64,000 bases of DNA from Microbacterium sp. LWS13-1.2. Its GTDB lineage: Bacteria; Actinomycetota; Actinomycetes; Actinomycetales; Microbacteriaceae. The translations under genes were made by a program, and so were the position numbers. Positions 44,079 through 52,522 of this stretch are shown one piece after another; within the stretch, counting starts at the first letter, position 1, and each line of letters starts with the position of its first letter. The notes under the pieces are model-generated. The model saw nothing but the letters and a program-made list of their open reading frames with translations. It was not told where the DNA came from and ran no database searches. Location of the stretch: contig NZ_CP151632.1 in NCBI RefSeq assembly GCF_040144835.1, positions 186,001-250,000 of the forward strand. The letters run 5' to 3'.

Positions 44079-45639
44079 CCCCGACAAGATCTGGAAGGGG
44101 CCGCTCGGCACCCTCCACCCGTCCGGCCTCGCCCGGCCGCGGATCGGCATCGGCGGCATCTCGATCGAATCCAGCACGTTCTCACCGCACATCTCCGGCG
44201 ATGAGGCGTTCACGATCCGCACCGGTGACGAGCTCCTCGCGTACTACCCGTTCCTCGCGGACGGCGAGGAGCTGCGGGATGCCGCGGAGTGGGTGCCGCT
44301 GACCCATGGGCGGTCGCTCCCGGGCGGCGCCGTCGATCCGCACACATACGCGCGCATGAAGCGGGCCATCGTGGACGGCATCCGCGCCGAGGGTCCGTTC
44401 GATGCCTTCTTCTTCGACATCCACGGCGCGATGAGCGTCGTGGGGATGGACGATGCCGAGGGCGACCTCGCGACCGCCGTGCGCGACGCGCTCGGACCCG
44501 CCACCCTCGTCTCGGCATCGATGGACCTCCACGGCAACGTGTCGGACGCCCTGTTCGACGCCGTCGACCTCATCACCTGCTATCGGATGGCTCCGCACGA
44601 GGACTGGATGAACACCAAGCAGCGCGCGGTGCACAATCTGCTCGAGCGCCTGCGCGGGGCCGGGGGAGCGGATGCCGACACGCGGCGCCCCTACAAGGCC
44701 TGGGTGCGGGTGCCGGTGCTGCTGCCCGGCGAGAAGACGAGCACGAGGCTCGAACCGGCGAAAGGACTGTACGGCACGATCCCCGATGTCGAAGAGCTCA
44801 GCGGCGTCGTCGACGCCGCCGTGTGGGTCGGCTACGCGTGGGCGGATGAGCCGCGCTGCCACGCGACGGTCATCGTGACGGGCGACGACCGCGACGTGAT
44901 CGCGCGCGAGGCCGAACGCCTCGGGCGCCGATACTGGGACGCCCGGTCGGACTTCGCGTTCGTCGGCCCGACGGCGACGCTCGACGATGCGCTCGACGTC
45001 GCGATGGCCGCCGGTGCGCCCCGGCCGTACGTCATCTCGGACTCCGGCGACAACCCCACCGCGGGCGGTGCCGGTGACGTGTCGTGGACCTTGAGGCGCC
45101 TGTTGGCGCGGGCGGACCTCGCGGACCGCTCACGCGTCGTCCTGGCGGCATCCGTCTTCGATCCGGATGCCGTGCGCGTCGCACGCGCCGCCGGAGTCGG
45201 CGCCACGGTCGCCCTGCAGGTGGGCGGACGCGTGGATGCCGGGCCCAGCGGTCCCGTCGAGATGACCGGCGAGGTCTTCTCCGTCACCGACGGCGACCCC
45301 GTAGCAGGAACGCAGATCGTCGTGCGCAGCGGCGCCGTGCACGCCATCGTGACCGAACGCCGGAAGCCCTTCCATCACCTCGACGACTTCCGGATGCTGG
45401 GCCTCGACCCCGAGCGCGCCGACATCGTGATCGTCAAGATCGGCTATCTCGAGCCGGAGCTGTACGACCTCGCCGCGGGGTGGACGCTCGCCCTCACGCC
45501 CGGCGGGGTCGACCAGGACCTGCTGCGCCTCGGCCATTCGCGACTGCGTCCGGGCACCTTCCCCTTCGTCACGAGCGATCAAGAACCCGATCTCCGCGCC
45601 CTGGTCGCACGGCGCCGCGGTACGGAGGCCCGAGCATGA
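44062..45639 (+). CDS. M81-family metallopeptidase (MlrC-like)
   Basis: A 525-residue protein of the M81 / microcystin-degradation MlrC family. Family marks include GGISIESSTFSPH, FDIHGAMSV, SMDLHGNVSD and DSGDNPTAGGAGD, with His and Asp residues suited to zinc. Most members outside microcystin degraders act on unknown amides. The GTG at 44062 overlaps the kinase by 17 bases and has an AAGGTGAG site. In this operon it may split an amide or lactyl-like linkage of the substrate; that is speculation. Confidence 0.85.
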   Translation: MTSRPDPDKIWKGPLGTLHPSGLARPRIGIGGISIESSTFSPHISGDEAFTIRTGDELLAYYPFLADGEELRDAAEWVPLTHGRSLPGGAVDPHTYARMKRAIVDGIRAEGPFDAFFFDIHGAMSVVGMDDAEGDLATAVRDALGPATLVSASMDLHGNVSDALFDAVDLITCYRMAPHEDWMNTKQRAVHNLLERLRGAGGADADTRRPYKAWVRVPVLLPGEKTSTRLEPAKGLYGTIPDVEELSGVVDAAVWVGYAWADEPRCHATVIVTGDDRDVIAREAERLGRRYWDARSDFAFVGPTATLDDALDVAMAAGAPRPYVISDSGDNPTAGGAGDVSWTLRRLLARADLADRSRVVLAASVFDPDAVRVARAAGVGATVALQVGGRVDAGPSGPVEMTGEVFSVTDGDPVAGTQIVVRSGAVHAIVTERRKPFHHLDDFRMLGLDPERADIVIVKIGYLEPELYDLAAGWTLALTPGGVDQDLLRLGHSRLRPGTFPFVTSDQEPDLRALVARRRGTEARA

Positions 45640-46979
45640 ACTTCGAGACCCGCACCGGGCCCGACCTCGGCGATGCGACGCCGGAGTATCCGGACGCGAC
45701 GGTTCCGGAGTGGTACCGCGACGCCAAGCTCGGCTTCTTCGTGCACTGGGGCCTGTACTCGGTGCCCGCGTGGGCGCCGGCGCATCCGCCCGGCGGCGTC
45801 CCCGTCGAGGACGCGTACGCCCACCACCAGTACGCCGAGTGGTACGCCAACACCGTCCGCATCGCCGGCAGCCCGACGTGGCGGCGCCATCAGGAGCTCT
45901 ACGGCACCGGCACGAGCTACGAGGACCTGGCCGACCGGTGGGATGCCGGGCGCTTCCACGCCGACGACTTCGTCGGCGCGCTCACCGACGCGGGCGCGCG
46001 CTATGTCGTCCCCACGACGAAGCACCATGACGGCTTCTGCCTGTGGAACACCGACACGACGACGTTCAACGCCGTCCGGCGCGGTCCGGGTCGTGACCTG
46101 ATCGCCGAGCTGCACGACGCCACCCGCCGCGCGGGTGCACGGTTCGGCGTGTACTTCTCGGGCGCGCTCGACTGGCACGTCAGCGACTTCCCGCCGATCG
46201 AGTCCGACACGGATCTGTTCCGGTTCCGTCGCGCCGACGAGTGGTTCTCGCGGTACACGGCGGCACAGCTCGATGAGCTCGTCGAGCGATTCCGCCCCGA
46301 TGTGCTGTGGAACGACATCGAGTGGCCGGACGGTGGCAAGGGCTCCGAGGACTACGCTGTCGCCGCCCTCCTGCGCCGCTATCTCGCCGCGGTCCCCGAG
46401 GGCGCCGTCAACGATCGCTGGGGTGTGCCGCGCCACGGATTCCTGACCCGCGAGTACACCCACGTCGCCGACATCGTCCCGCAGCCGTGGGAGTCCACGC
46501 GAGGGCTGGGGTACTCCTTCGGCTACAACCAGGCGGAGGATGCCGGCCATTCGCTGTCCGGCACGGAGCTCATCCGGCTCCTCGCCGACGTCGTGAGCAA
46601 GAACGGCAATCTGCTGATCAACGTCGGGCCGCGTGCCGACGGGTCGATCCCCGAGCTGCAGGCGCAGGCGATGCGAGAGCTCGGCGCGTGGCTGCGCCGC
46701 GACGGCGCGGCGGTCTACGGCACGCGTCCGTGGGTGCGCGCCTTCGAGGAGACCGGTGCGCCGCGCGCCTACACGGCGGTCGACGGCGCAGTGAACGTCA
46801 TCGCGCTGGATCCCGCAGCGGGGGTGCTCGAGCTCCCCGTCGAACTGGAAGCCGGGCGCGCCCGGTGGCTGGGCGGGCCCGAGGCGGCGATCGGTCGTGC
46901 CTCGGGCGGCGCGGCGCGAGTTGTCGTTCCGGACGCGCTCCGAGGCGATGCCGCAGCCGCCCTCCAGGTGGTGCCGTGA
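45636..46979 (+). CDS. Alpha-L-fucosidase, GH29 (second copy)
   Basis: A 447-residue GH29 enzyme without signal peptide. Near the start is FFVHWGLYSVPAW, then TKHHDGFCLWNT, and VLWNDIEW holds the nucleophile Asp in classic GH29A context; the late SKNGNLLINVGPRADG is also typical. It differs clearly from the copy at 37349, so the two are not a recent duplication and may prefer different linkages. It is coupled by ATGA to the M81 gene and by GTGA to cutC. Confidence 0.9.
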   Translation: MNFETRTGPDLGDATPEYPDATVPEWYRDAKLGFFVHWGLYSVPAWAPAHPPGGVPVEDAYAHHQYAEWYANTVRIAGSPTWRRHQELYGTGTSYEDLADRWDAGRFHADDFVGALTDAGARYVVPTTKHHDGFCLWNTDTTTFNAVRRGPGRDLIAELHDATRRAGARFGVYFSGALDWHVSDFPPIESDTDLFRFRRADEWFSRYTAAQLDELVERFRPDVLWNDIEWPDGGKGSEDYAVAALLRRYLAAVPEGAVNDRWGVPRHGFLTREYTHVADIVPQPWESTRGLGYSFGYNQAEDAGHSLSGTELIRLLADVVSKNGNLLINVGPRADGSIPELQAQAMRELGAWLRRDGAAVYGTRPWVRAFEETGAPRAYTAVDGAVNVIALDPAAGVLELPVELEAGRARWLGGPEAAIGRASGGAARVVVPDALRGDAAAALQVVP

Positions 46980-47692
46980 CCACTGTCGTCGAGATCGCCG
47001 TACAGGATGCCGCAGGAGCGCGCGCGGCGATGTCGGCGGGCGCCGACCGGCTGGAGCTCTGCCAGGCGCTCGAGACGGGCGGACTCACACCCTCGATCGC
47101 CACGATCGAGGCGGTGTGCGACGCCGTCGGCGCTGAGAAGGTCAACGTGCTCGTCCGTCCCCGCGGCGGTGGCTTCGTGTACGACGCCGACGAGATCGCT
47201 CTCGTGGCCGCCGACATCCGTGCCTGCGTCGATCGCGGTGTCGCCGGCGTGGTCGTCGGTGCGCTCGACGCGCACGGCCGCGCCGATCGCGCGGCGCTGC
47301 GGCGATGGCGGGACGCGGCAGGTCCCGCGACGTTCGTGTTCCATCGCGCGATCGACGCCTCGCCGCGCAGCGCCGAGGTCTTCGAGGCGCTGCTCGCCGA
47401 GGGCGTGGACCGCGTGCTGACCTCCGGGGGCGCGGTGCGCAGCATCGACGGAGTCGATCGCCTGGCGGCTTACGCGAGCCTCGCCGGGACGGCGCTCGAC
47501 GTCACCGCGGGTGGGGGAGTGGCTCCCGAGGACATTCTCCACATCGTGTATGCGGGAGTGCAGGCGGTCCACCTCTCGGCCCGCCGGAGGACGGGGCTGG
47601 ACGCTGCGTCGGGTCCCGGTGGAGGAGTCGACGGCCACGACGTCACCGACGCCGGCATCGTGGCCGCCGCCGTGGCTGCTGCCCGTTCCTGA
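46976..47692 (+). CDS. cutC: CutC family protein (first copy)
   Basis: A 238-residue TIM-barrel CutC protein, the normal length. It has the hallmark stretches LELCQALETGGLTPS, NVLVRPRGGGFVY, FHRAID and RVLTSGGA. CutC was named for copper tolerance in E. coli, but the true activity is unclear and members often lie in glycoside operons, as here. It is the last gene of the coupled operon that starts at 39959. Confidence 0.92.
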   Translation: MTTVVEIAVQDAAGARAAMSAGADRLELCQALETGGLTPSIATIEAVCDAVGAEKVNVLVRPRGGGFVYDADEIALVAADIRACVDRGVAGVVVGALDAHGRADRAALRRWRDAAGPATFVFHRAIDASPRSAEVFEALLAEGVDRVLTSGGAVRSIDGVDRLAAYASLAGTALDVTAGGGVAPEDILHIVYAGVQAVHLSARRRTGLDAASGPGGGVDGHDVTDAGIVAAAVAAARS

Positions 47693-47700
47693 CGCGCGAG

Positions 47701-47731
47701 CCGGCTTGCTGAGAATTTCCTCATCAGCCGG
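47701..47731 (+). terminator. Terminator after the fucoside operon
   Basis: CCGGCT (47701-47706) pairs with AGCCGG (47726-47731), and inside it TGAG (47710-47713) with CTCA (47720-47723), around a loop of AATTTC. It follows the cutC stop by eight bases. Confidence 0.5.
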
Positions 47732-47781
47732 TCCTTGTCGCCGGGCGCGCGCGTGGTGTGATCCTCGCCATGGGAGAACAC

Positions 47782-49620
47782 ATGCCTGATCACGAATCAG
47801 ACCACGACGTCGACCCTCAGGCGGACACCCCGCCTCGGTCGGGTCTCAGTCGCCGCAACTTCCTCGTCGGCGTCTCCGCGGCCAGCGTCCTCGCCGCGGC
47901 GGGCTGGGCGCAGACGCCGAAGGCGGTGGCGGCTGAGGGCGGTCGCAGGTCGGTCACGATCACGATCATGGGCACCTCCGACATCCATGCCAATGCGCTC
48001 AACTGGGACTACTACAAGGACGCCGCCTACAGCGACAGCGCGGGCAACACCATCGGCCTGGCCCGCGTCTCGAGCCTCGTGAACCAGATCCGCGCGGACC
48101 GCGGCCGTGAACGCACGTTGCTCTTCGACGCCGGCGACACCATCCAGGGCTCCCCGCTCGGCTTCTACAACGCGACCGTCGACCCGGTGAACGCATCCGG
48201 CGCCGTGCACCCGATCGCAGCAGGGTTCAACGCGATCGGCTACGACGCCGTGGCGCTCGGCAACCACGAGTTCAACTACGGGCTCGACTTCCTCGACTAC
48301 TGGATCTCGCAGCTGGATGCCCCCGCCCTGGCCGCCAACGCCGTGCACGCGGGCACCACCGAGCCTGCGTTCCGGCCCTACATCGTCAAGAAGATGCACG
48401 TGCCCGGATACAAGCCGGTCCGCGTCGGAGTGCTCGGGCTCACGAATCCGGGCGTCGTGATCTGGGACAAGGGCAATGTGAGCGGTCGCCTCGACGTTCT
48501 GGACGTCGTGGAGACGGCTGCCCGCTGGGTACCTGTCATGCACGCCGAGGGGGTCGATGTCGTCGTGGTGAGCGTGCACGCCGGCGACAGCGGCCTGTCC
48601 TCGTACGGCTCCGACCTGCCGGTGGAGAACGCCGCCCGCATGCTGGCGGAGGAGGTGCCGGGCATCGACGCGATCCTGTTCGGGCATGCACACCTCGACA
48701 AGCCGGAAGTACGGGTGATCAACAAGGTCACCGGCAAAGAGGTCGTGATGAGCGAACCGAAGAACTGGGGTCAGCGCCTCAGCGTCTTCGACCTCGAGCT
48801 CACCATGGAGCGGGGTCAGTGGGTCGTGGCCGCGGCGAAGTCGCTCACGGTGAACACCAACACGGTCGCCGACGACCCGGCGCTGGTGCAGGTCGTGAAG
48901 GCTCAGCACGACGCGGTCGTGGCGTACGTGAACACCCCGGTGGCGACCTCGACCGAGACGCTGTCGGCCGCCGAGTCCTGCTGGAAGGACACCGCGATCC
49001 TCGACTACGTCAACCACGTGCAGATCGATACGGTATCGAAGGCGATCGCGGGTACGGCCGAGGCATCCCTTCCGGTCATCTCTCTCGCGGCACCGTTCAA
49101 CCGTGCGGCCACGTTCCCGGCGGGCCAGGTGACGATCAAAGACGTCGCCGGCCTCTATATCTACGACAACACGCTGCTGGGCTCGGTGCTGACAGGAGCA
49201 GAGATCAAGGGCTACCTCGAGTACTCCGCCAAGTACTTCCTGACGGTCGCTCCCGACGCGGCGGTGGCCCCCGCTACATGGACGAACGCCCTCGGGACCC
49301 CGGATTACAATTTCGACCAGTTCTCGGGCGTGACCTACGACATCGACATCTCGCAGCCGCAGGGCTCGCGCATCGCGAACCTCGCCTGGGAGGGAGTGCC
49401 TGTCGCCGCCGACCAGCGCTTCGTGGTGGCGGTCAACAACTACCGGCAGTCCGGCGGTGGCGGGTTCCCGCACATCGCGGCGGCACCGGTCGTCTACGAC
49501 GCCCAGGTCGCCATCCGCGAGGCGATCGTCGCATACGCGTCCGCGACGGGCGTGATCGATCCCGCCGACTTCCACGTGGTGAACTGGAAGCTGGTGCGTG
49601 CCGGCACTCCGGTCTTCTGA
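47782..49620 (+). CDS. Tat-exported bifunctional metallophosphatase / 5'-nucleotidase
   Basis: A 612-residue secreted enzyme. A twin-arginine signal, SRRNFLVGVSAASVLAAAGW, starts near residue 23. The metallophosphatase domain shows TSDIHANALN, DAGDTIQGSP, GNHEFNYG and GHAH, the two-metal site; the C-terminal 5'-nucleotidase domain follows from about 360. It hydrolyses nucleotides or cyclic nucleotides outside the cell. I prefer the ATG at 47782 because GGGAGAA lies just before it; ATG 47770 and GTG 47758 are in frame. Confidence 0.92.
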   Translation: MPDHESDHDVDPQADTPPRSGLSRRNFLVGVSAASVLAAAGWAQTPKAVAAEGGRRSVTITIMGTSDIHANALNWDYYKDAAYSDSAGNTIGLARVSSLVNQIRADRGRERTLLFDAGDTIQGSPLGFYNATVDPVNASGAVHPIAAGFNAIGYDAVALGNHEFNYGLDFLDYWISQLDAPALAANAVHAGTTEPAFRPYIVKKMHVPGYKPVRVGVLGLTNPGVVIWDKGNVSGRLDVLDVVETAARWVPVMHAEGVDVVVVSVHAGDSGLSSYGSDLPVENAARMLAEEVPGIDAILFGHAHLDKPEVRVINKVTGKEVVMSEPKNWGQRLSVFDLELTMERGQWVVAAAKSLTVNTNTVADDPALVQVVKAQHDAVVAYVNTPVATSTETLSAAESCWKDTAILDYVNHVQIDTVSKAIAGTAEASLPVISLAAPFNRAATFPAGQVTIKDVAGLYIYDNTLLGSVLTGAEIKGYLEYSAKYFLTVAPDAAVAPATWTNALGTPDYNFDQFSGVTYDIDISQPQGSRIANLAWEGVPVAADQRFVVAVNNYRQSGGGGFPHIAAAPVVYDAQVAIREAIVAYASATGVIDPADFHVVNWKLVRAGTPVF

Positions 49621-49630
49621 TCCGGCGCGG

Positions 49631-49668
49631 CGAAGGCCCGGCTCCCTCGGGCGGGAGCCGGGCCTTCG
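49631..49668 (+). terminator. Strong terminator after the 5'-nucleotidase gene
   Basis: A perfect 16-bp stem (49631-49646 with 49653-49668) with a 6-base loop, ten bases after the stop. One of the longest perfect stems in the window. Confidence 0.85.
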
Positions 49669-49704
49669 CGGGCTCCGGGGAGAACGCCCGGCTAGGCTCG
49701 CGGC

Positions 49705-50421
49705 ATGTCAGCACGTCGTCCTGTCGAGATCGCCGTCCAAGACCCGGCAGGCGCTCGTGCCGCCATCGGGGCGGGGGCCACAAGGCTCGAACTGTGCCAG
49801 GCGCTGGACGTCGGCGGGATCACGCCGTCGCTCGCGGTCCTCGAGGGTGTGCTGGCCACCGTCGACCCCTCGACGGTGAACGTCCTGGTGCGCCCGCGCG
49901 GCGGCGGGTTCGTGTACAGCGCCGAGGAGGTCGCGCTGGTGTCGGCCGACATCCGTGCCTGCGTCGAGCGGGGTGCCGGCGGAGTGGTCGTCGGTGCGCT
50001 GACGCCGGCGGGCCGCCTCGATGTCGACACCGTGCGGAGATGGCGGGATGCCGCGGGGCCCGCGACGCTGGTGTTCCATCGGGCGGTCGATGCCTCGGCC
50101 GACCCCGCCGCCGTCTTCGACGCCCTCGTCGCGGAAGGCGTCGACCGCGTGCTGACCTCGGGTGGCGCGACCCGGTCGATCGACGGCATCGACGCGCTGG
50201 CCGCCTTCTCGGCGCGATCCGGCGGCGTCGAGGTGATGGCGGGCGGCGGAGTGCGGCCGGCCGACATCCCCGCTCTCTTCGCCGCAGGCGTGGACGCCGT
50301 GCATCTGTCCGCCCGCTCGCGGGCAGGCCGCGACGCGCCGTCCGGGCCCGGCGGCGGCGCGGACGGACACGATGTGACAGACGCCGGCATCGTCGCGGAG
50401 GCCGTCGCCGCCGCGGGCTGA
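49705..50421 (+). CDS. cutC: CutC family protein (second copy)
   Basis: A 238-residue CutC, equal in length to the copy at 46976 and similar throughout (LELCQALDVGGITPS, NVLVRPRGGGFVY, ADIRACVERGAGGVVVGAL, SGPGGGADGHDVTDAGIV). It is monocistronic and leaderless: TAGGCT (49693-49698) lies six bases before the ATG. The two copies are thus differently controlled, one with the glycoside operon and one on its own. Confidence 0.92.
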   Translation: MSARRPVEIAVQDPAGARAAIGAGATRLELCQALDVGGITPSLAVLEGVLATVDPSTVNVLVRPRGGGFVYSAEEVALVSADIRACVERGAGGVVVGALTPAGRLDVDTVRRWRDAAGPATLVFHRAVDASADPAAVFDALVAEGVDRVLTSGGATRSIDGIDALAAFSARSGGVEVMAGGGVRPADIPALFAAGVDAVHLSARSRAGRDAPSGPGGGADGHDVTDAGIVAEAVAAAG

Positions 50422-50526
50422 GGTGCGGTCGCGTCGTTTCGGGACGGACGTATCACGGCGCACCGTCGACACCTCGGAAGCGAGTGGGGCCAGCCCCCGC
50501 ATCGGACACCGATCAGAGGAGCCGTC

Positions 50527-51381
50527 ATGAACGTCGAACCGTGGAGCACCGTCGGACCGGGATCGTCCGCCGCGATCGTTCCGGGCATCCAGTACCTGCT
50601 GCGCGCACACGGCCACGCCGTGGCCGTGGACGGAGCGTACGGGCCCGCGACCGCAGCGGCGGTCAGCGCATTCCAGACCGCGCAGGGTGTGCCGTCGGAC
50701 GGCATCGTCGGGCCCATCACGTGGCCCCGGCTCGTCATCGCCGTGCACCAGGGATCGACGGGCGACGCCGTGCGCGCCGTCCAGCAGTTCGGGCTCGCGC
50801 GCTCGCCGGGGGAGGACCCGCTCGTCATCGACGGGGACTTCGGCCCGATCACGAAGGAGCGCGTCGAGTTCTTCCAGGAGTCGTGGGGGCTCTCGCTCGA
50901 CGGCGTGGCCGGCCGCGAGACATGGTCGTTCTTCAGCACGTTCGTGCCGGGGGAGCGCCCGTGGGCGCTCGTGAAGCAGGGATCGTCGCAGGCGACGAAC
51001 TGGCGCGTGCTCGCGGCGCAGCACCTCCTGCGCGCGCACGGCGCGACGATCGCCGCAGACGGCGCGTTCGGTCCGCTGAGCGGCCAGGCCGTCCAGGCGT
51101 TCCAGCAGACCCTGCGGGCCGTCGAGATCTCGACCACACTCGGCCAGCTCGATTGGCCGAGCCTCATTATCACCGTGAAGCAGGGCGACGGCCGTGCGGG
51201 GTCCAAGGGTGAGGCGGTGCGCGCGGTCCAGACTCTGCTGGCCGGCGTGACCGTCGACGGCGACTTCGGCCCGCAGACCGACGCGGCCGTACGCCAGTTC
51301 CAGCAGGTCTTCCTGCCGCCGGCGGACGGCATCGTCGGCCCGGAGACCTGGCACACGCTGATGCTGCGCCTGTTCGACTGA
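50527..51381 (+). CDS. Protein of four peptidoglycan-binding repeats
   Basis: A 284-residue protein made almost wholly of PG_binding_1-type repeats, about 8-68, 75-133, 148-210 and 216-282, each with a VDGxFGPxTxxAVxxFQ pattern and an ending of the type DGIVGPxTW. It has no signal peptide, membrane helix or catalytic domain. It could be released by lysis or a non-classical route, or the repeats may bind another ligand in the cytoplasm. The ATG has an AGAGGAG site. Confidence 0.85.
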   Translation: MNVEPWSTVGPGSSAAIVPGIQYLLRAHGHAVAVDGAYGPATAAAVSAFQTAQGVPSDGIVGPITWPRLVIAVHQGSTGDAVRAVQQFGLARSPGEDPLVIDGDFGPITKERVEFFQESWGLSLDGVAGRETWSFFSTFVPGERPWALVKQGSSQATNWRVLAAQHLLRAHGATIAADGAFGPLSGQAVQAFQQTLRAVEISTTLGQLDWPSLIITVKQGDGRAGSKGEAVRAVQTLLAGVTVDGDFGPQTDAAVRQFQQVFLPPADGIVGPETWHTLMLRLFD

Positions 51382-51391
51382 CCCGTCGCGC

Positions 51392-51426
51392 GCCGAGAGC
51401 CTCCGCAACGCCGGGTGGCTCTCGGC
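51392..51426 (+). terminator. Terminator after the peptidoglycan-binding gene
   Basis: GCCGAGAGCC (51392-51401) pairs perfectly with GGCTCTCGGC (51417-51426) over a 15-base loop. Confidence 0.65.
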
Positions 51427-51456
51427 CGCATCGCGGCGCGGCACTACTCTGAGACT

Positions 51457-52002
51457 GTGACGACCGGACGCGACGACGATGCCCTCTCCTGGGACGGCGA
51501 CGACGATCCCACGCTCGACCTCGGTGATTCCGCCGGGTCGGATCCTGCACCCGAGGCGCCCGCGCGATCCTCGGTGCCCGAGCTTCCGCGCGGCTACACC
51601 GCGGTCGGCAAGAGCAGCGAGGCCGTCGGCGCCGCGGGGACCCCGGATGCGGCATCCGTTGAAGAAGAGACGCCGGCCGGCGGCGACACCGTGGCCGAGC
51701 CGCGATCGCTGGGCAACGGCGCGCTCGTCGCCCTCGGCGTGCTGGGCGGCGTGTACGCGCTCTACGCGATCGGCTGGATCGTCGGTGGCCTGCGACTGCA
51801 GGGATGGCGACCGTTTCTGGTCACAGATCTGATGTACCAAGGCAGCCTCTGGCTCGCCGTGCTCGCGCCGGTGCTGTGGTTCGCGACGGTGGTCCTGCTC
51901 ACCCGCACGGGGCGCACGTGGGTGCGTTTCGCGTGGCTCGGAGCAGGCGCGGTCCTGCTCGTGCCGTGGCCATTCGTGCTGATCGGGGCGGTGGGGCAAT
52001 GA
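51457..52002 (+). CDS. Membrane protein with acidic N-terminal region
   Basis: A 181-residue protein. Residues 1-85 are acidic, Pro/Ala/Thr-rich and probably disordered; three helices follow (about 92-112, 128-148 and 156-176). The GTG at 51457 is leaderless, with TACTCT (51445-51450) six bases upstream. The next gene is coupled by ATGA. I do not recognise a family; similar proteins are sometimes named after DNA polymerase III tau only because of the low-complexity region. Confidence 0.7.
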   Translation: MTTGRDDDALSWDGDDDPTLDLGDSAGSDPAPEAPARSSVPELPRGYTAVGKSSEAVGAAGTPDAASVEEETPAGGDTVAEPRSLGNGALVALGVLGGVYALYAIGWIVGGLRLQGWRPFLVTDLMYQGSLWLAVLAPVLWFATVVLLTRTGRTWVRFAWLGAGAVLLVPWPFVLIGAVGQ

Positions 52003-52367
52003 CCGGCCAGAACACGGATGCCGCAGCACGTCGCACTCGAAGGGCGCCGCTGTGGCTGGTGGTGGCGATATCGGCGCTCGCGGGGCTGTTCTACGCCTAC
52101 GCAGTGTGGAACGCGATCGGGAACCTGGTCGAGACGATCGGCTTCTACGGCGATGCGGGCATGTCGCTCAATGCTCTCGGCTGGTTCGTGTGGATCTTCG
52201 CTGCGGTGTTCCCCATCGTCGTGTGGGGCGGCGCGTTCGTGCTCGGCCACCGCCGCCCCGCGCATGAACTGCTGCTCGTCATGGTGACCGGCCTTGCGCT
52301 CGTCTCCGTGTTCTGGCTCAACGTCATCGCGTACACCGTCGGCTACAGCGCCTCGCTGGTCGGCTGA
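51999..52367 (+). CDS. Small membrane protein
   Basis: A 122-residue protein with three helices (about 18-38, 57-82 and 90-115). It is coupled to the preceding membrane protein by an ATGA overlap, and the two may form a complex. Not recognised. Confidence 0.7.
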   Translation: MTGQNTDAAARRTRRAPLWLVVAISALAGLFYAYAVWNAIGNLVETIGFYGDAGMSLNALGWFVWIFAAVFPIVVWGGAFVLGHRRPAHELLLVMVTGLALVSVFWLNVIAYTVGYSASLVG

Positions 52368-52383
52368 GGCTCTCGACCCTCGA

Positions 52384-52409
52384 GCCCGACTGTCGTCACA
52401 CGGTCGGGC
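52384..52409 (+). terminator. Hairpin between the membrane proteins and serA
   Basis: GCCCGAC (52384-52390) pairs with GTCGGGC (52403-52409) over a 12-base loop, 17 bases after the stop. The serA -10 box follows at 52428. Confidence 0.5.
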
Positions 52410-52427
52410 GGGTCGCCGCACGGGCGG

Positions 52428-52433
52428 TAGGCT
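52428..52433 (+). promoter_or_regulatory. -10 box of serA
   Basis: TAGGCT, the same hexamer used at 10825, 49693 and 59109, lies 89 bases before the serA start. This gives serA a leader of about 80 bases; I see no riboswitch-like fold or leader peptide in it. Confidence 0.45.
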
Positions 52434-52522
52434 GGCACAGGCCTCGCCCCCGACGGCGTGCGGCGCGGCATCCGGTCTGCCCTGCTCCGCGCGCTCGCGC
52501 ACCGCCCCCAAAGGAACCACCC

